NCBI GenBank assembly: GCA_947646735.1
Contig: CANTFK010000983.1
Coordinates: 124,001 to 188,000, forward strand
From: Peronospora farinosa
Lineage: Eukaryota; Oomycota; Peronosporomycetes; Peronosporales; Peronosporaceae
Direction: 5' to 3'
DNA: 64,000 bases
The position numbers and the translations under genes were made by a program. The notes under the pieces were generated by a model. It saw only the letters and a program-made list of their open reading frames with translations. It was not told the DNA's origin and searched no databases. Shown here piece by piece: positions 1 through 10,829 of this stretch; positions within the stretch are counted from its first letter, which is position 1, and the number at the start of each line of letters is the position of its first letter.

Positions 1-127
1 TCGTAATATAGGAAAAGCGCTATTTATTACCCATACTTTTGTTAACCAGCCTCTTGGATTTATTGAAATAATCTGATTAGTCCGAATGCCAGATCAAGAG
101 AAATTATAAAATTACTTGTATCTAGAT

Positions 128-2943
128 CAGTGGTGGCACAAATGGTTTAACGCGTTTTTTAACCACCCATTAACCCCTGGTTATAACCGGTTAGAAGGAT
201 AAAAAATATCGGCTGTTTAACCACCAACCATTTAGGAAAATGCTTTAAACCGATAAAAACTGTGGAATTCGTTCGAGAAACTATCACTGCAAGATGGGCA
301 GCAATCATCAACCAATGAAGCAGGCAATAGAAAAGAAGCAAATGTCAAGAATACGAAAGAGATTCGTGACTTTGAGGGATTGAAGTCGCTTCGCGACGCA
401 TCTGCGTGGATTTCGCTGATGCTGGCGCGGTCTCGCTTAATGGAGAGCAAACCGATCATGTCGCCTGACGTTAAGCTTCAAAGAAATCAGAACAAAGCTG
501 AAAAGTTGGAGGAATTAACGCACGAAGTGCACAAAAGAAACAAGCCAATACCGCTTATTCTCTCTTGAAAATAAGTCTAAGAATCAATATTATTTGGTTC
601 GTTGTTAACATTGCGATCCCAATGGCGAAAATTTGTTTGAAGGGAGGGCAAGAACCATGAAAACGCACTTGAAAAAGTGCAAAGAATAATTGAATGCCCT
701 GGAGGACAAACAAAAAGAAAGTGTTGATGAAAGCGATGAAGAAGTCTGCTCAACCTTTACTTCAGTCTCTGGACAACTAGCGAGTGCAAAATCTGTTCGT
801 GGGAAGAGAAACAGATTGGATTTTTTTCAAATAGTGGCTTGACGAACAAGAAATTGAAAACCTATTCGGTCAAAACAATACTTGATCGTGAAATGAGGCC
901 AACTGAGGAAATCAAATACGACAGCGTTTGGTGGAAATGATTGCCGATAGTGGAATATCTTTCCAGTGAATTGAACGACCATCAACGATCAGATTTTTTA
1001 AAATGATACGACCAAGTGTAATCAAGGCATTTCCAAGTCGAAGAGTTTTGGGTGGAAGGCTTCTCCATGAGGCTGCTATTTGTAGTCGGAACGAACAGTT
1101 ACCCGATATCAAAAGACTCATTGAAGATGTAGGTGTCACAGGAAATTATTCTGTGATGGATATGAAGATGGTGCCAAGAATCATATTCTAGGGAGCATAT
1201 TTCAGGCTTTGAATAAATGGATCTCCTATGATGAAGCGCTAGGAGATGGAAGCGCAATAGAATGGAAATGGATGAACACCACGAAATAGCAACTGCAAAA
1301 CCGATTGAATCTGCGTTCATGAAAGGTAGTCAAGATTTGGGGAAGCTGATTTCGTGTGTGGTGACGGACGATGCTGGTCAGAGAAAAGCGCATTTTAGCA
1401 CTACGTTTTCCGCATATGTATTTTGATAAATTATATGCACATCAACTGAATCTTATTGTGCAAGATGGTACATGTGGACCTTGTGGCGCGTGTAAAAGCA
1501 TTGACCAAAGCTAATAACAAGAGTGCAAGTAAATGGCTCGTGAGATTGACAGACCGATGCAAGAAACTATATGGTTGTTCGCGTAGCTTGCTAAGAATTA
1601 TGGATGTTCGTTGGAATAGTGCACAGAGTTCTTACGCAAGTGTATTACGAATACGCACGGCTTTAAAGTTAATACAAACAGAGTATGGTGGCGTAAGTGA
1701 TTTTCCAAACGCTCTAATGGTCGATGACGTTTTTTTTGAACAATTGTGCAACGCTGAACAACTACTTTGACCACTTACAAAGGCATCATTTGTAATACAA
1801 CGCGAATCGACTTCTTTAGCGGATGTCCTCAATATGTATGGTTTACTGTATCAAGAATTTGCGAAAGCGAGCCAACACGCAGATGAATTGAAGGAGTTAT
1901 TAGAAAAACGATGGGAACAACAAGAGCAACCAATGATCCTTCTAGCTTTTCTATGTCATCCCAAGTACGCAAATATTTTCCGAAGTATCGCACGTTTCGA
2001 AAAAAAGCTTGAGATTGGCAAGATAATTCAAAACTCTATCCTTTACTACAAGAATTTCATCGGTGACCTCACAGAAGCCCAACTATTTTGCTGTGAAAGT
2101 GAATGATTGGGTTCAGGACGCGATATCAGATGCTCAATTCCTGATATCGTTGTCTCCGATACAGTTTTGGAAGGCGCTAAAGCGAGCATGCCCTTTTACA
2201 TCACGTTTGGCCATTTTTTTACTTTCAATTGTGATTTAAACAGCCACTTGCGAGAGATTATTTAGCGCGTTTGGTAATTTTCCGACGAAAAAGCGAAATT
2301 AACTGCATTCACAGAAGGTACATCATCTGGCACAAGTGAAAAGATATGTAGCCAAAATGGACGAGAAGGCCTACAATACTGCGTCTTCTACACGGCCGAG
2401 AATAATTTCGCCCACAGAATTACCGCGAATAGACACCGAAGAACAAAAGGTAGTTGAAAGCCATGATGAAGACAATGAAGTAGGCATTGTTAATATGGAA
2501 GGCATTGAAAGTGATTGTGATGATGAAGAAGACGACAACATTATCGAACAAGATACAATCCTTGACGATTGGACTATTGTGCTTGATGAGCTTGATCGAA
2601 AGATGAGCAAGAATACAATGCATCCGTTCATTTCATTAAACAGGCTATGGCATTACATATGATGAATGAAGTTTTGCGAATGAAGCACTCTGGTGGGGCC
2701 GAGTATCGCCAATTCATCCTTATCCAGACCACAATGTCCCTAATTTTCCGCAAGAGAGACTCACAGGTGTCAAGAGTGTTAAGTTTGATCTAGAATCTCT
2801 GTTACCTACATCCACTGAGGCGTTAGATGAATTTAATATCCTTGAATAATAAGCTCTTGTTTAACCCATGAACCATGTGGCTTAACCAATTAACAATTGT
2901 TAAACCACTCCAAAATCTATTAAGCTGGTTAATGCCACCACTG
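128..2943 (+). mobile_element. Degenerate hAT-family DNA transposon with intact terminal inverted repeats
   Basis: The ends are perfect 11-bp inverted repeats, CAGTGGTGGCA at 128-138 and its reverse complement at 2933-2943. The CAGTG start is typical of hAT elements. Both subterminal regions are rich in copies of GGTTTAAC/TTAACCA. The interior has plus-strand fragments resembling an hAT transposase: 1456-1770 (contains WNSAQSSYASVLR), 1834-2106, and an acidic segment at 2336-2662, separated by stops and frame changes. A remnant around 640-690 may be the end of a BED-type finger (a TH..KC pattern). No 8-bp target-site duplication is seen: the left flank is atctagat and the right flank gttataac. 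The element is therefore probably inactive and its surroundings rearranged. The family call rests on TIR type and transposase-like fragments. Confidence 0.72.
1456..2106 (+). pseudogene. hAT transposase fragments (RNase H-like core region)
   Basis: Two open segments, 1456-1770 and 1834-2106, lie in the middle of the TIR-bounded element and read like the catalytic-core to C-terminal part of an hAT transposase. The first has the WNS..SSY.SVLR motif that is common in oomycete and plant hAT proteins just after the core acidic residues. The second continues with LAFLCHPKY. Stop codons separate the segments and no intron-like junction restores one frame, so I treat them as remains of one dead gene. 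The exact catalytic residues are not identified. Confidence 0.6.
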
Positions 2944-3174
2944 GTTATAACCTATGTTAACTATATTAAACTACAACTATGTATGTTGACAACTTGACCT
3001 TTACTCATTGCGCGCGTCCATCGGTAATTGGTCAGCGCGTTGGTTGATATTATGGCCCATATCAACCAATTAGAGGGCATCTCCAACTTCAAGGAGATCT
3101 AGGGACAATATTGTAGGAAAAGATAATATTGTCAAATATTATTAATAATCATAATATTTAATTGACACTTCATA
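2944..3174. repeat. Truncated LTR fragment, same family as the solo LTR at 11.6 kb
   Basis: This stretch is nearly the same as 11560-11790 (shared gttataacctatgtt start, shared cattgcgcgcgtc and atggcccatatcaacca cores, shared ttgacacttcata end). It directly abuts the hAT end on the left and the Gypsy LTR on the right. The other copy continues for about 29 more bases to a CA end, so this copy is cut short where the Gypsy LTR starts. Confidence 0.75.
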
Positions 3175-3515
3175 TGTAACGGGGCTAGAACGTACCGTCA
3201 CTAGCTTACACGCGCGCTTGAGGAAGACTCAAGCCCAAGTATTAGGTGTTAAGTAAATTTAACTCTGATTTTATCTGGTTTTAATTCGTACTAATTACGA
3301 AGATTTCAAGTCGTAATAAATACGACAGTGTTCCCGCCTTTCGGGAACCACACAATTTCAGGTTGATTTATCATTGGTCCATATTGGGACTTTAGGCCCA
3401 ATAATAAACCAATAATAAATTGCCACGCTGTGCCCGCTATTCGGGCCCAGCACCTGTCTACATATGTAATTGTTTATTTGTGCTAACTATGTGTGTAATG
3501 TAGCCCTTTTTTACA
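3175..3515 (-). repeat. Left (3') LTR of the Gypsy element
   Basis: It shares most of its length with 10504-10829. Both begin TGTAACGGGGCTAGAACGTA and contain a cgcctttcggga hairpin-like stretch and a ccgctattcgggcc stretch. The inner end is placed at ttaca (3511-3515), just before the purine-rich tract on the minus strand. The inner 20-30 bases diverge from the other LTR, so this border is less sure than the outer one. Confidence 0.8.
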
Positions 3516-3666
3516 TCACGCCCTTCTCATGACAGCACTCACCAACCGTGAGTGCTCAACTGTCGAAACCCCATCGCTCACAAACGAACAAGCAATGTCC
3601 AAAGACCAACAACCAATCCAGCAGCACTCCCACGAAACATCAGCGGGAGTGCAACAACCAGCATCA

Positions 3667-4694
3667 TGGCGCGACAACTCATTCCTTGGTCACTGTACGA
3701 CTTGTCCGGAGCTCACGCTCCGTAATCACTGGACACGATGCGGGACTACTTCCGCCGATTTCGAAAACTGCGCGGGAAAGGTCTTGATGGAATCGGGTAT
3801 GAGGCCCTACAACGTTCTTGGTGTGCCTTCATCCAACGTTGGAATCGGATGCTCGAGGATGGTAGCAGCTTCCAATTATAGCTCGCCAATCTAGAGGAGC
3901 TTCGCTCCGATCACTCCATCGGCGCGCTACGCGAAAGAGTGTGTGAAGATGCTTGGAATGAGGACCGCCTCTGCTTCGTTCATGTCAATGGAGAATGCCG
4001 GTCTTGTGACTCGACTCCACGTCCAACTCATGACGAATGGCGACGACACATCGCTGAGTGTCCACTCAGTGATCGCGAACGAAGTTGGATTGCAAAGTAT
4101 GAGCGAAGTCTGAGCGAACGGAGAAGCGCAGTTATTCGTGGTGCGCCTCGCTGGCAGCACCACTCGCGACAGCGGAGTCAATCTCCGCGGAATCATCAGC
4201 GCAGGGCAGCGACACGTTCGCCTGCCCGTCCTGCTGCGCGATTCTCGCCTCGCAATCGTGATAATATGTATTCACCACGACGTTCTCGTTCACGGCATCG
4301 TTCTCGTTCACGACATCGTTCTCGTTCGCGTCATCGTTCTCGTTCTCGTTCTCGACGACGTGGATTTCCTTACCGCTCTCGTTTGTCACGAGAGCGTTCG
4401 CGTGCTCGCCCGCATTGGAATATCCCGACTTCGTGGCTCTATACGACAGAACCACATCTGGAACGTCACGAAGGAGTCAGGAACGTGGTTCCATGTATCC
4501 TTCTCGGGAGGGAATCCAAGCCAACGTACTCGGTACCTGCGCACGGATGGAACCGCGCGCTTTTCATGAGCCGACTGCAGTGCTGGTTGTGGAGGGTCCT
4601 CGTGACCCACATTGCGGTCTACAATCCAGCGCACCTGTCCCTCCGCATCAACAAGCGGAGGAGGGCCCTCGCGATGGTAGTGCTGGCGTCCTAG
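3667..4694 (+). pseudogene. Antisense (plus-strand) accessory ORF of the Gypsy element: C2HC finger plus RS-repeat protein
   Basis: One plus-strand frame runs from an ATG at 3667 (MARQLIPW...) to about 4694, interrupted by two stop codons (near 3722 and 3886). The part after 3939 is open. It has a C-x2-C-x13-H-x3-C arrangement (CRSC ... HIAEC), then a strongly basic region with repeated SRSRHR units (about 4282-4363). The frame lies 3' of the chromodomain in the element's own orientation, a region that otherwise codes for nothing on the minus strand, and runs opposite to gag-pol. Some plant Tat-lineage elements have an antisense gene here. Its function in oomycetes is unknown to me. The RS-like tract suggests nucleic-acid binding or splicing-factor contact, which is inference. 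Only the 3' end overlaps the chromodomain frame. Confidence 0.5.
4282..4363. repeat. Short tandem repeat coding SRSRHR units
   Basis: The unit cgttctcgttcacg(g/a)catcgttctcgttc recurs with small changes, giving arginine-serine dipeptides on the plus strand and NEND-like repeats on the minus strand. It lies within the antisense frame of the Gypsy element. Confidence 0.8.
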
Positions 4695-5382
4695 TTGATC
4701 AGGACGATGTTGATCAGGCCGTGAACATAGCTGCCGATGCTCAGCTGGAGGCTGAGGCTGCCAGTGAACGTGCTTTCCGGGCGGAGAAGACTTCGAGTGA
4801 GAACCGACAGTCGAACCGTGAGCTGCTCGAACGGATAAGGGTTCTGGAGCGCCAGGTGCTTGGTCATGTGCAGACGGGATCGAGGACGCGCCCCATGTCA
4901 TTGGTGCGTCGAGCACGACGGAGGTCCGATCGACTTACGGACCCCTGAAGCCGGCATCGGAGCCAAACCGTGAAGCGTAGCCGAGAGATATTCCTTCAGC
5001 CGCCCGACATAGAATGTCGGGTGGAGTCGCAATGACGAGAGGACGTCGAGTGTATAAGCGTCGCCGATTGCCTTCAGAACCTTGAATGGACCGATGAAGT
5101 GGGGAGTTTACTCGCCAGGTTAGTGACCGCTGAACCCTTTAAACATTCCGTATATAATAATACACAATCTCCTATCTTAAACTTGCTCATGTTCTTTTTG
5201 CCATGTTTGTCAGCGTTCTCTTTCTGTTGATTCACCGCAGATTGTAGTGCGTCGCGTACAAACCGGGTGATGGCTTGGCGTTGGAGTATAGAATCCGACA
5301 CAGCCATGTCATCAATTGGTCGCGCCGACTCAATTGGCGCGTAGTTGGCAGTAGGAGAACGCTTACCCGAAGACGGGTCCAA
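4386..5382 (-). pseudogene. Gypsy integrase C-terminal region and chromodomain
   Basis: Minus-strand reading from 5382 gives the integrase tail (FKIGDCVLLYTECLKG, then after a frame change PHFIGPFKVLKAIGDAYTLD and HPTFYVGRLKEYL), the usual GPF/Y module. Farther along, about 4700-4450, a chromodomain follows: GQVRWIVDRNVGHEDPPQ and later RYRVRWLGFPPEKDTW. Chromodomains at the integrase end target chromoviruses to histone marks. Frame changes separate the two parts. The chromodomain ends in NHV instead of the usual E-P pair after TW, a likely decay mutation. Confidence 0.75.
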
Positions 5383-5703
5383 TCAATGTCTGCGCAGTCC
5401 ATCGAGCTAATGGGGACGCCACGTCTCGTGGGGTCAAAACATCAGCTTTCGCCTTGGATCGGGTTACTACATTCGCGCTCAAAATACCGTGAGCTGCACT
5501 CGAATCTTGTTTGTCACCGTTATCCCTCCCAGAGTGGATACACTAGGTGTTGTGGGTCGCCCCACGGCCACGAGAGTAGGAACACTAGGGTGGCGAGCCG
5601 AGTTCACATAGAATGGCTATAACCCTGTTGACGCGTGTACGGCGTTGTTGAGTGCGAACTCAGCGAGTGGTAAATTTGCACTCCAGCTTGTGAATGACGT
5701 ATC

Positions 5704-6000
5704 TTAACTTTGAAGAACATCTTCGAGGACCCGGTTCACGCGCTCGGTTTTCCCATCCGTTTCCGGATGGGCCGCAGTCGACATCAGCAGTTTTGTCCCG
5801 AGGAGCTCGAAAAGTGACGTCCAAAATGCGGACGTAAATCGTGGATCACGGTCCGAAACAATGTTTTCTCGAAGGACATGATGACGGAACACCGCGTCGA
5901 TGAAGTGGGCAGCGGTCTCTGCCGCGGTGATCTTAGCGTGAACAGGCACTAGGTTTGTCATTTGCTGAATCTGTCAACAAAAACCAAGATGCCCGTTCGA
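5704..6000 (-). pseudogene. Gypsy integrase catalytic core fragment
   Basis: Minus-strand frame 5961-5704 contains the second Asp and the Glu of the DD35E triad: SDRDPRFTSAFWTSLF and TDGKTERVNRVLEDVL. The first Asp region (about 6040-5970, a frame with DFIFGLAPDNQARTGILVFV) lies upstream in a shifted frame with a stop. This is part of the broken pol of the Gypsy element. Confidence 0.8.
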
Positions 6001-6038
6001 GCTTGGTTATCGGGTGCAAGCCCGAAGATGAAGTCCAT

Positions 6039-6830
6039 CTAAACTGATCTCCAGGCCTCTGATGCAATTGGAACGATCGCAAGGGAGCCTGTGACGATGG
6101 AGATGGCTTCACACGCTGGCATATTTCGCACGTTCGGATCCAAATTGCTTACCCACTTATACATGTGGGGCCAGAAGACGTCTCGAGACACAGCCGCGAA
6201 AAAAGTCTTTTCGCGGCCTAAATGGCCGCCAGCAGGAGCATCGTGATACTCGTGAATGATTCTTGCACGCAAATCCATGTCGTTGGCAATCACCGTGCTA
6301 GGAGTATCGAATTGGTCGATGCTATTCAGAAGCAAATCGCCATCTAGACTGTATCGATGAATATGGTCGCGCTTGGTTCGGGATAAGGCTCCCAGTGCAG
6401 CATCGCTGGGAACACGCAGATACTCAATAATGTCTGCATAATCTGAATCGCTCTTGTACGCTGCGACGATCTCATCAAATAAACACAGCTCGGTTGTAAC
6501 CCGAGTTAGGTTCAGCGATACACACATCGCACATCGGTCATCATCGTCCTCGTCATCAGTAGCCTGACGACTCAGAGCAGTTAGAGGATCGTAGTCGGGA
6601 CGCCGTGACAAGGCGTCATCGCGAATATTATTCCTGCCTGGCTTGTAATGCAAGATGAAGCTGTACTCATAAAAGAATGAAAGCCATCGTGCCATCCGTT
6701 GGGACAGGTGTGGGATCTTCATCGCTGTACGCAGCGATGCATGATCGGTGTACAAAGCAAATGTACGTTCATTAAGCAGATGCACGCGAAACTTGATAAG
6801 TGCATAGCGCATCGCTAACAGCTACTTGTC
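6039..6830 (-). pseudogene. Gypsy RNase H and integrase zinc-binding region
   Basis: The minus-strand frame starts after a TAG at 6822-6824 that splits YPVHDK from LLAMRYAL, a motif normally continuous in Gypsy RNase H. It continues with FALYTDHASLRTAM and HYKPGRNNIRDDALSRRPD, the conserved end of RNase H, followed by the linker and the integrase HHCC region (HEYHDAPAGGHLGREKT, FWPHMYKWV). The second part of the HHCC finger is degraded: only one cysteine is evident (NMPACEA). Confidence 0.85.
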
Positions 6831-8296
6831 GTGAACCGGATAGTTCTTTTCAGCTGGCTTTATCTGTCGCGACTGATAACTCACGACTCGTTCGCGGCCC
6901 TCATCATCAAATTGCATGAGGGCACAACCGATTGCAAAATCACTGGCATTGCAAACCACGTGGAACGGCTCGGAGTCGTCTGGTAGGACCAGCACTGGCG
7001 CTGACGCCAGGCTCTTCTTCACTGCGTCGAAGGCTTCTTGGTGCTCGGGACGCCACAACCACGTGGCGTCTTTCTTCAAGAGTGACGACAAAGGCTGGAT
7101 AGAACCAGCACAATCCTTCGTATACTTGTGCAAATAATTAGCCAAGCCGAGCCACTGGCGCAGCTCCGTAGGGTTCTTGGGCGTGGGCCAAGAACAGATG
7201 GACGACACCTTCTCTGGATCAGTTCGAACTTCCGATTTACTCACATAGCAACCCAACACAGGAATTTCCGGTGAACAAAAGACACACTTCTTGAGATTCG
7301 CGTACAACTTATTGTCCCGCATAACTTGAAATACTTCCTTCAGGTGTTGAAGGTGAACTTAGACATCGTTGAGGTTGCCCTCGGCGCGACTGTGGACGAA
7401 ATGTCGTCAAAATAACTTGGAGCAAAGTTCCGAAGGGGTCTCAACACTTGAGACACCATGCGATTAAAAGTGGCCGGAGCGTTCTTCAACCCTTGTGGCA
7501 TAACCAGCCACTCCCATAACATGCCACTCGGGGCGGTGAGTGGGATATCACTCGGTCGCATCATAATCTGGTAAAAGCCATCGGTCAAGTCGATGGCAGT
7601 GAAGATGACACTTCCTGACATGGAATTCAGCACCATGTCCTTCCTTGGAATTGGCGTTTGCGCAGGAATAGTGGCATCATTCAACTTATTGAACTCATGC
7701 ACTATCCGCCAGCCTCCCGTAGTCTTCTTCACGCAGAAGGTTGGACTCGAATGTGGTGAGATACTCTCACGCACATGACCAGCCTTGCGGAGGCCATCGA
7801 AGAATGCGTCAATAGCTTCAACTTGATACCGAGGCAACGGCCACTGCCGTGTCACACGATACTTCGACCCTGGCACGAAATCAATCTCGTGTCGAACACC
7901 ACGGTCCGCAGGAAGATCAGCCGGGATCTTGTCCGGGAACACGTCTGCATAATCAGGAGAAATGTCATAGACAGGGTTACCAGACTCTCGCAGAGCCTCC
8001 CATGATTGTGACGCAAACCTTTCTTCACGCGCTGACTTTGACTCAGCGCTTCGAAGACGCGTCATATGCTCCTCGTTTGCCACGGTAATCACCTCGTTGG
8101 TGATTAGATACACTTGTTCCACAGTGCCTCCCTTAAGTTCACGTAGGAAATGCTTCCAGGAAAGCCCTGGAAGGCTGGTAATGGAAGGCGAATCACGAGG
8201 AGGACTAGCGAATTCAATGTATTGGCGCCTTTGTGGACTCCCTTCCACGTACACGATAGCGTGGACACATTCCAACGCTATATTATCGATTCTCAT
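6822..8296 (-). pseudogene. Gypsy reverse transcriptase
   Basis: Minus-strand frame 8296-7340 contains the RT palm motifs: [70 protein letters not shown], and the catalytic YFDDI near 7410. Just after YFDD a frame slip and a TAA break the frame. Frame 7322-6822 resumes with the thumb and tether (NKLYANLKKCVFCSPEIPVLG) and the first part of RNase H (HVVCNASDFAIGCALMQ). In that last motif the usual TDAS reads CNAS, so the first catalytic Asp is changed. Confidence 0.9.
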
Positions 8297-8615
8297 GTCC
8301 CCATCGTGCTTCGAGTCACTACTCGAAGCTGGCGAACCGCAGTCAGGTGAGAAACCACCCCCCCCCCTCTAGGCACTGGATGTTTCCTCATCCGCAATGC
8401 CGGAAACACTGGACGGGAGTATCCCAAACTCGACCGTCGACACTTGATGCGGGAGCTCCTGCTCGGCCGCCGTAAACCCGTGTGGGAGCCCCTGCTCAAC
8501 CGCAATGTGCTAATGTAGAACCCGTGACAGGGGGATGTGGGAACCCCGGTTCGACCATCATGCTCTCGCGTGGGGACTCCTGTCCTTCCACTTCACACTC
8601 GTTGGCGAGCTCTTG

Positions 8616-9301
8616 CTAGTCGTCACAATGCCCTTGTGGGATCCCCTGCTTGACCACAATAGGTGCAGATGGGAACCCCGGTTCAACCACTGCATTCACG
8701 TGCGGGAACCACTGTTCAACCGCGTTAATGACACGCGGAAAACCCTGTTCGATCGCGTCGTCCTCTTCGTCCTCTTTGCTGTGTAGCGAGGAGTCACTGT
8801 CACTTGTGTCTCGAAGAACAGCACAAGCAGTGCAGAGAGGGCCATCGCTCGCTCTGTACACCGCCAACGTCGTGGAATCACGATCCACGACTGTGACGTT
8901 CGGCCAGTCACTTGGAGATACCAAGAGATGGGTAAACACTTTACTGACATCGAACTTGCGTCGACGTCTCACTGATCTGGCTAACCAGTCGATCTGGGGC
9001 TCATAACGTGCCAACCATGGCATGCCCAGTATGCAATCGAATGCATAATTCATCGCGATCACCAAAAAATCATCATTACTGCGAAAACCATCAAACGTGT
9101 ACGGCAACGACACTTCGCGCCGCGATATGCGGTGTGGTTTCCCGTCAGCCAACTTGACGACGACTTGGCCAGTTCCCTCACGGACCTGAATGCTGGGAGG
9201 CAGCGTCGATAAATAAGATTCACGAAAGAAATTATTTGTTGCTCCTGAGTCCAGGAGTGCTCGCAGAGGTCACCGGACGCCGGCGACATGTAAACTGACA
9301 A
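8616..9301 (-). pseudogene. Gypsy aspartic protease
   Basis: Minus-strand reading near 9266-9210 gives the retropepsin active site LLDSGATNNFF, with D-S-G-A intact, but in a different frame from the following 9152-8616 segment (VSLPYTFDGFRSNDDFLVIAMN, DCILGMPWLARYEPQIDW), which is the flap and C-terminal ILGMPW motif. One frame change therefore splits the protease. Downstream, to about 8300, is a poorly conserved acidic linker with repeated GFPxVN-like units, and a poly-C run at 8359-8367 may cause further slippage. Confidence 0.75.
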
Positions 9302-9427
9302 TAATCAGACGTGAATCACCACTCGTAGTGGTGGCATTTAACTGTGCGCGTAGCGCAGGAGGCCTGGAAGGTTGGGCTGCCACCGGGGAACCCGGACCTC
9401 CGTACCAAATAGTAGGGCGCCCTGCAC

Positions 9428-10500
9428 CTACTGGTCCCGACCGTTTTTTGGACGTGCGGCCGGTACAGCACCCTCATGATGGGCGTCCACTACTTGCACC
9501 GATATCGGCGCTGGCGCACGGCACTCAGCCGCGCGATGCCGTGGCTTGCGACAACGAAAGCAAACCATTTGACGCCCGGTGCGAGCGCCACCCTTATGGG
9601 AAATGACGCGTCGTCGGTCACCCGACGACTCAATCACGTCGATCTCCATAGGTTCTGGACCAGAAGGCCAGGGGACGGTGACGACCGAGGGTTTGGCATA
9701 GGCCTTGTGACCCTAAAGTCCTCACGGAGTGCAATTGCAAATTCCTCCTCCGATGTGGCAGGCTCCGCACTCTCGAGAGATAAGCGAATCTGCCCTTCAC
9801 GCATACCATCCACAAAGACATTCAACTGCTTGTACATGTCCATGGGGTGCGTGATGTACATAAAGCCAGATGATTAGCCATCTGCACGTAGTCAGGCATC
9901 GCCATTTTACCCTGTCACATATACAGGAACCTTGAGCGCACCAATTTCTCCTCTTGCGGTGGCTCGAAGAAAAGACGAAGATCGTTCTGGATGGTATGTA
10001 GGGTGGGGAACGCGTGCTCGTCCACAACGAGCTTACAAAAGGCCCATCCCTTTTCTTTTTTTCGGTGAGGCGATAAAGAAGGAAGTTGACCTTCTCCTGA
10101 GGTGCCTCGAGAAGCCTTAAAAGCGATGGCGATGCCGATTTTTCGGAATTTTCGATTCAGCGACAATAGATCTTTACCTTCTCCTAAGTAGGAGGAGGTT
10201 TCCATCTTTACGGACTCATTTCGTGAAGGTCGCGAGGGAGTTAAGCCTCGCCGGCTGGATTCGGCGAGCTCGCGTGCCATAAACTCATGTATGGCGAGAC
10301 GTTGCGCGTCAGGGGTCGCTGATCTCATCAGCGACGCGACGAATGCCTCTCCCGATATCACCGTGAGGCGATTAAGGGCATCCCACTCAACACCAGTAAG
10401 ATGGGGGAAGGTTGCGTGCTCCAGAAAAAATCTGGAGCGTCAAAGTACGACGACTCGATCATCCCATTCTCGGGCATAGGAAGGACTACTTAGTGCTACC
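9428..10500 (-). pseudogene. Gypsy gag (capsid and nucleocapsid)
   Basis: Minus-strand segments 10361-9915, 9861-9634 and 9649-9428 together resemble an oomycete Gypsy gag: SVKMETSSYLGEGKDLLSLN, ENDLRLFFEPPQEE-like (NDLRLFFEPPQEEKL), the MYKQLNVFVDGMREGQ and FAIALREDF blocks, and a CCHC zinc knuckle CFRCRKPRHRAAEC (C-x2-C-x4-H-x4-C). The segments lie in different frames, so capsid cannot be made from this copy. Position next to the primer-binding site confirms that transcription would run from the right LTR. Confidence 0.8.
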
Positions 10501-10503
10501 AGG

Positions 10504-10829
10504 TGTAACGGGGCTAGAACGTACCGTCACTAGCTTACACGCGCGCTTGAGGAAGACTCAAGCCCAAGTATTAGGTATTAAGTAAATTTAACTCTGATTT
10601 TTATTTTGGTGTTATTCGTACTAATTACGAAGATTTCAAGTCGTAATAAATACGACAGTGTTCCCGCCTTTCGGGAGCCACACATCTCAGGTTGATTTAT
10701 CATTGGTCCATATTGGGACTTTAGGCCCAATAATAAACCAATAATAAATTGCCACGCTATGCCCGCTATTCGGGCCCAGCACCTGTCTACATATGTAATT
10801 GTTTTTTTGTGTGTAATGTAGTCATTACA
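10504..10829 (-). repeat. Right (5') LTR of the Gypsy element
   Basis: It begins TGTAACGGGG and ends ...GTCATTACA, giving the TG...CA ends of an LTR with a 5-bp inverted TGTAA/TTACA. The match with the left LTR is high, with scattered substitutions and short indels (gtattaagt versus gtgttaagt, gggagccac versus gggaaccac). Confidence 0.85.

Larger units (their letters stand above)
3175..10829 (-). mobile_element. Full-length but inactivated Gypsy/chromovirus LTR retrotransposon
   Basis: Two similar direct repeats (about 3175-3515 and 10504-10829), both starting TGTAACGGGG, bound an interior whose minus strand encodes, in order, gag with a CCHC knuckle, protease, reverse transcriptase, RNase H, integrase and a chromodomain. 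The 5' LTR is therefore the right one. A primer-binding-like sequence (minus strand CCTGGTAGCACTAAG) sits against the right LTR, and a purine-rich tract (GAGAAGGGCG) sits against the left LTR. Every coding module carries frameshifts or stops, and the LTRs differ at scattered sites, so this is an old, dead copy. No matching 5-bp duplication is seen (tcata left, cctct right). An additional plus-strand reading frame lies between chromodomain and 3' LTR. Confidence 0.9.

Noticed and set aside
4415..4948. Plus-strand frame with coiled-coil-like sequence
   Set aside because: It overlaps the chromodomain/integrase-end coding sequence of the Gypsy element on the other strand; the chromodomain motif shows that the minus strand is the coding one.
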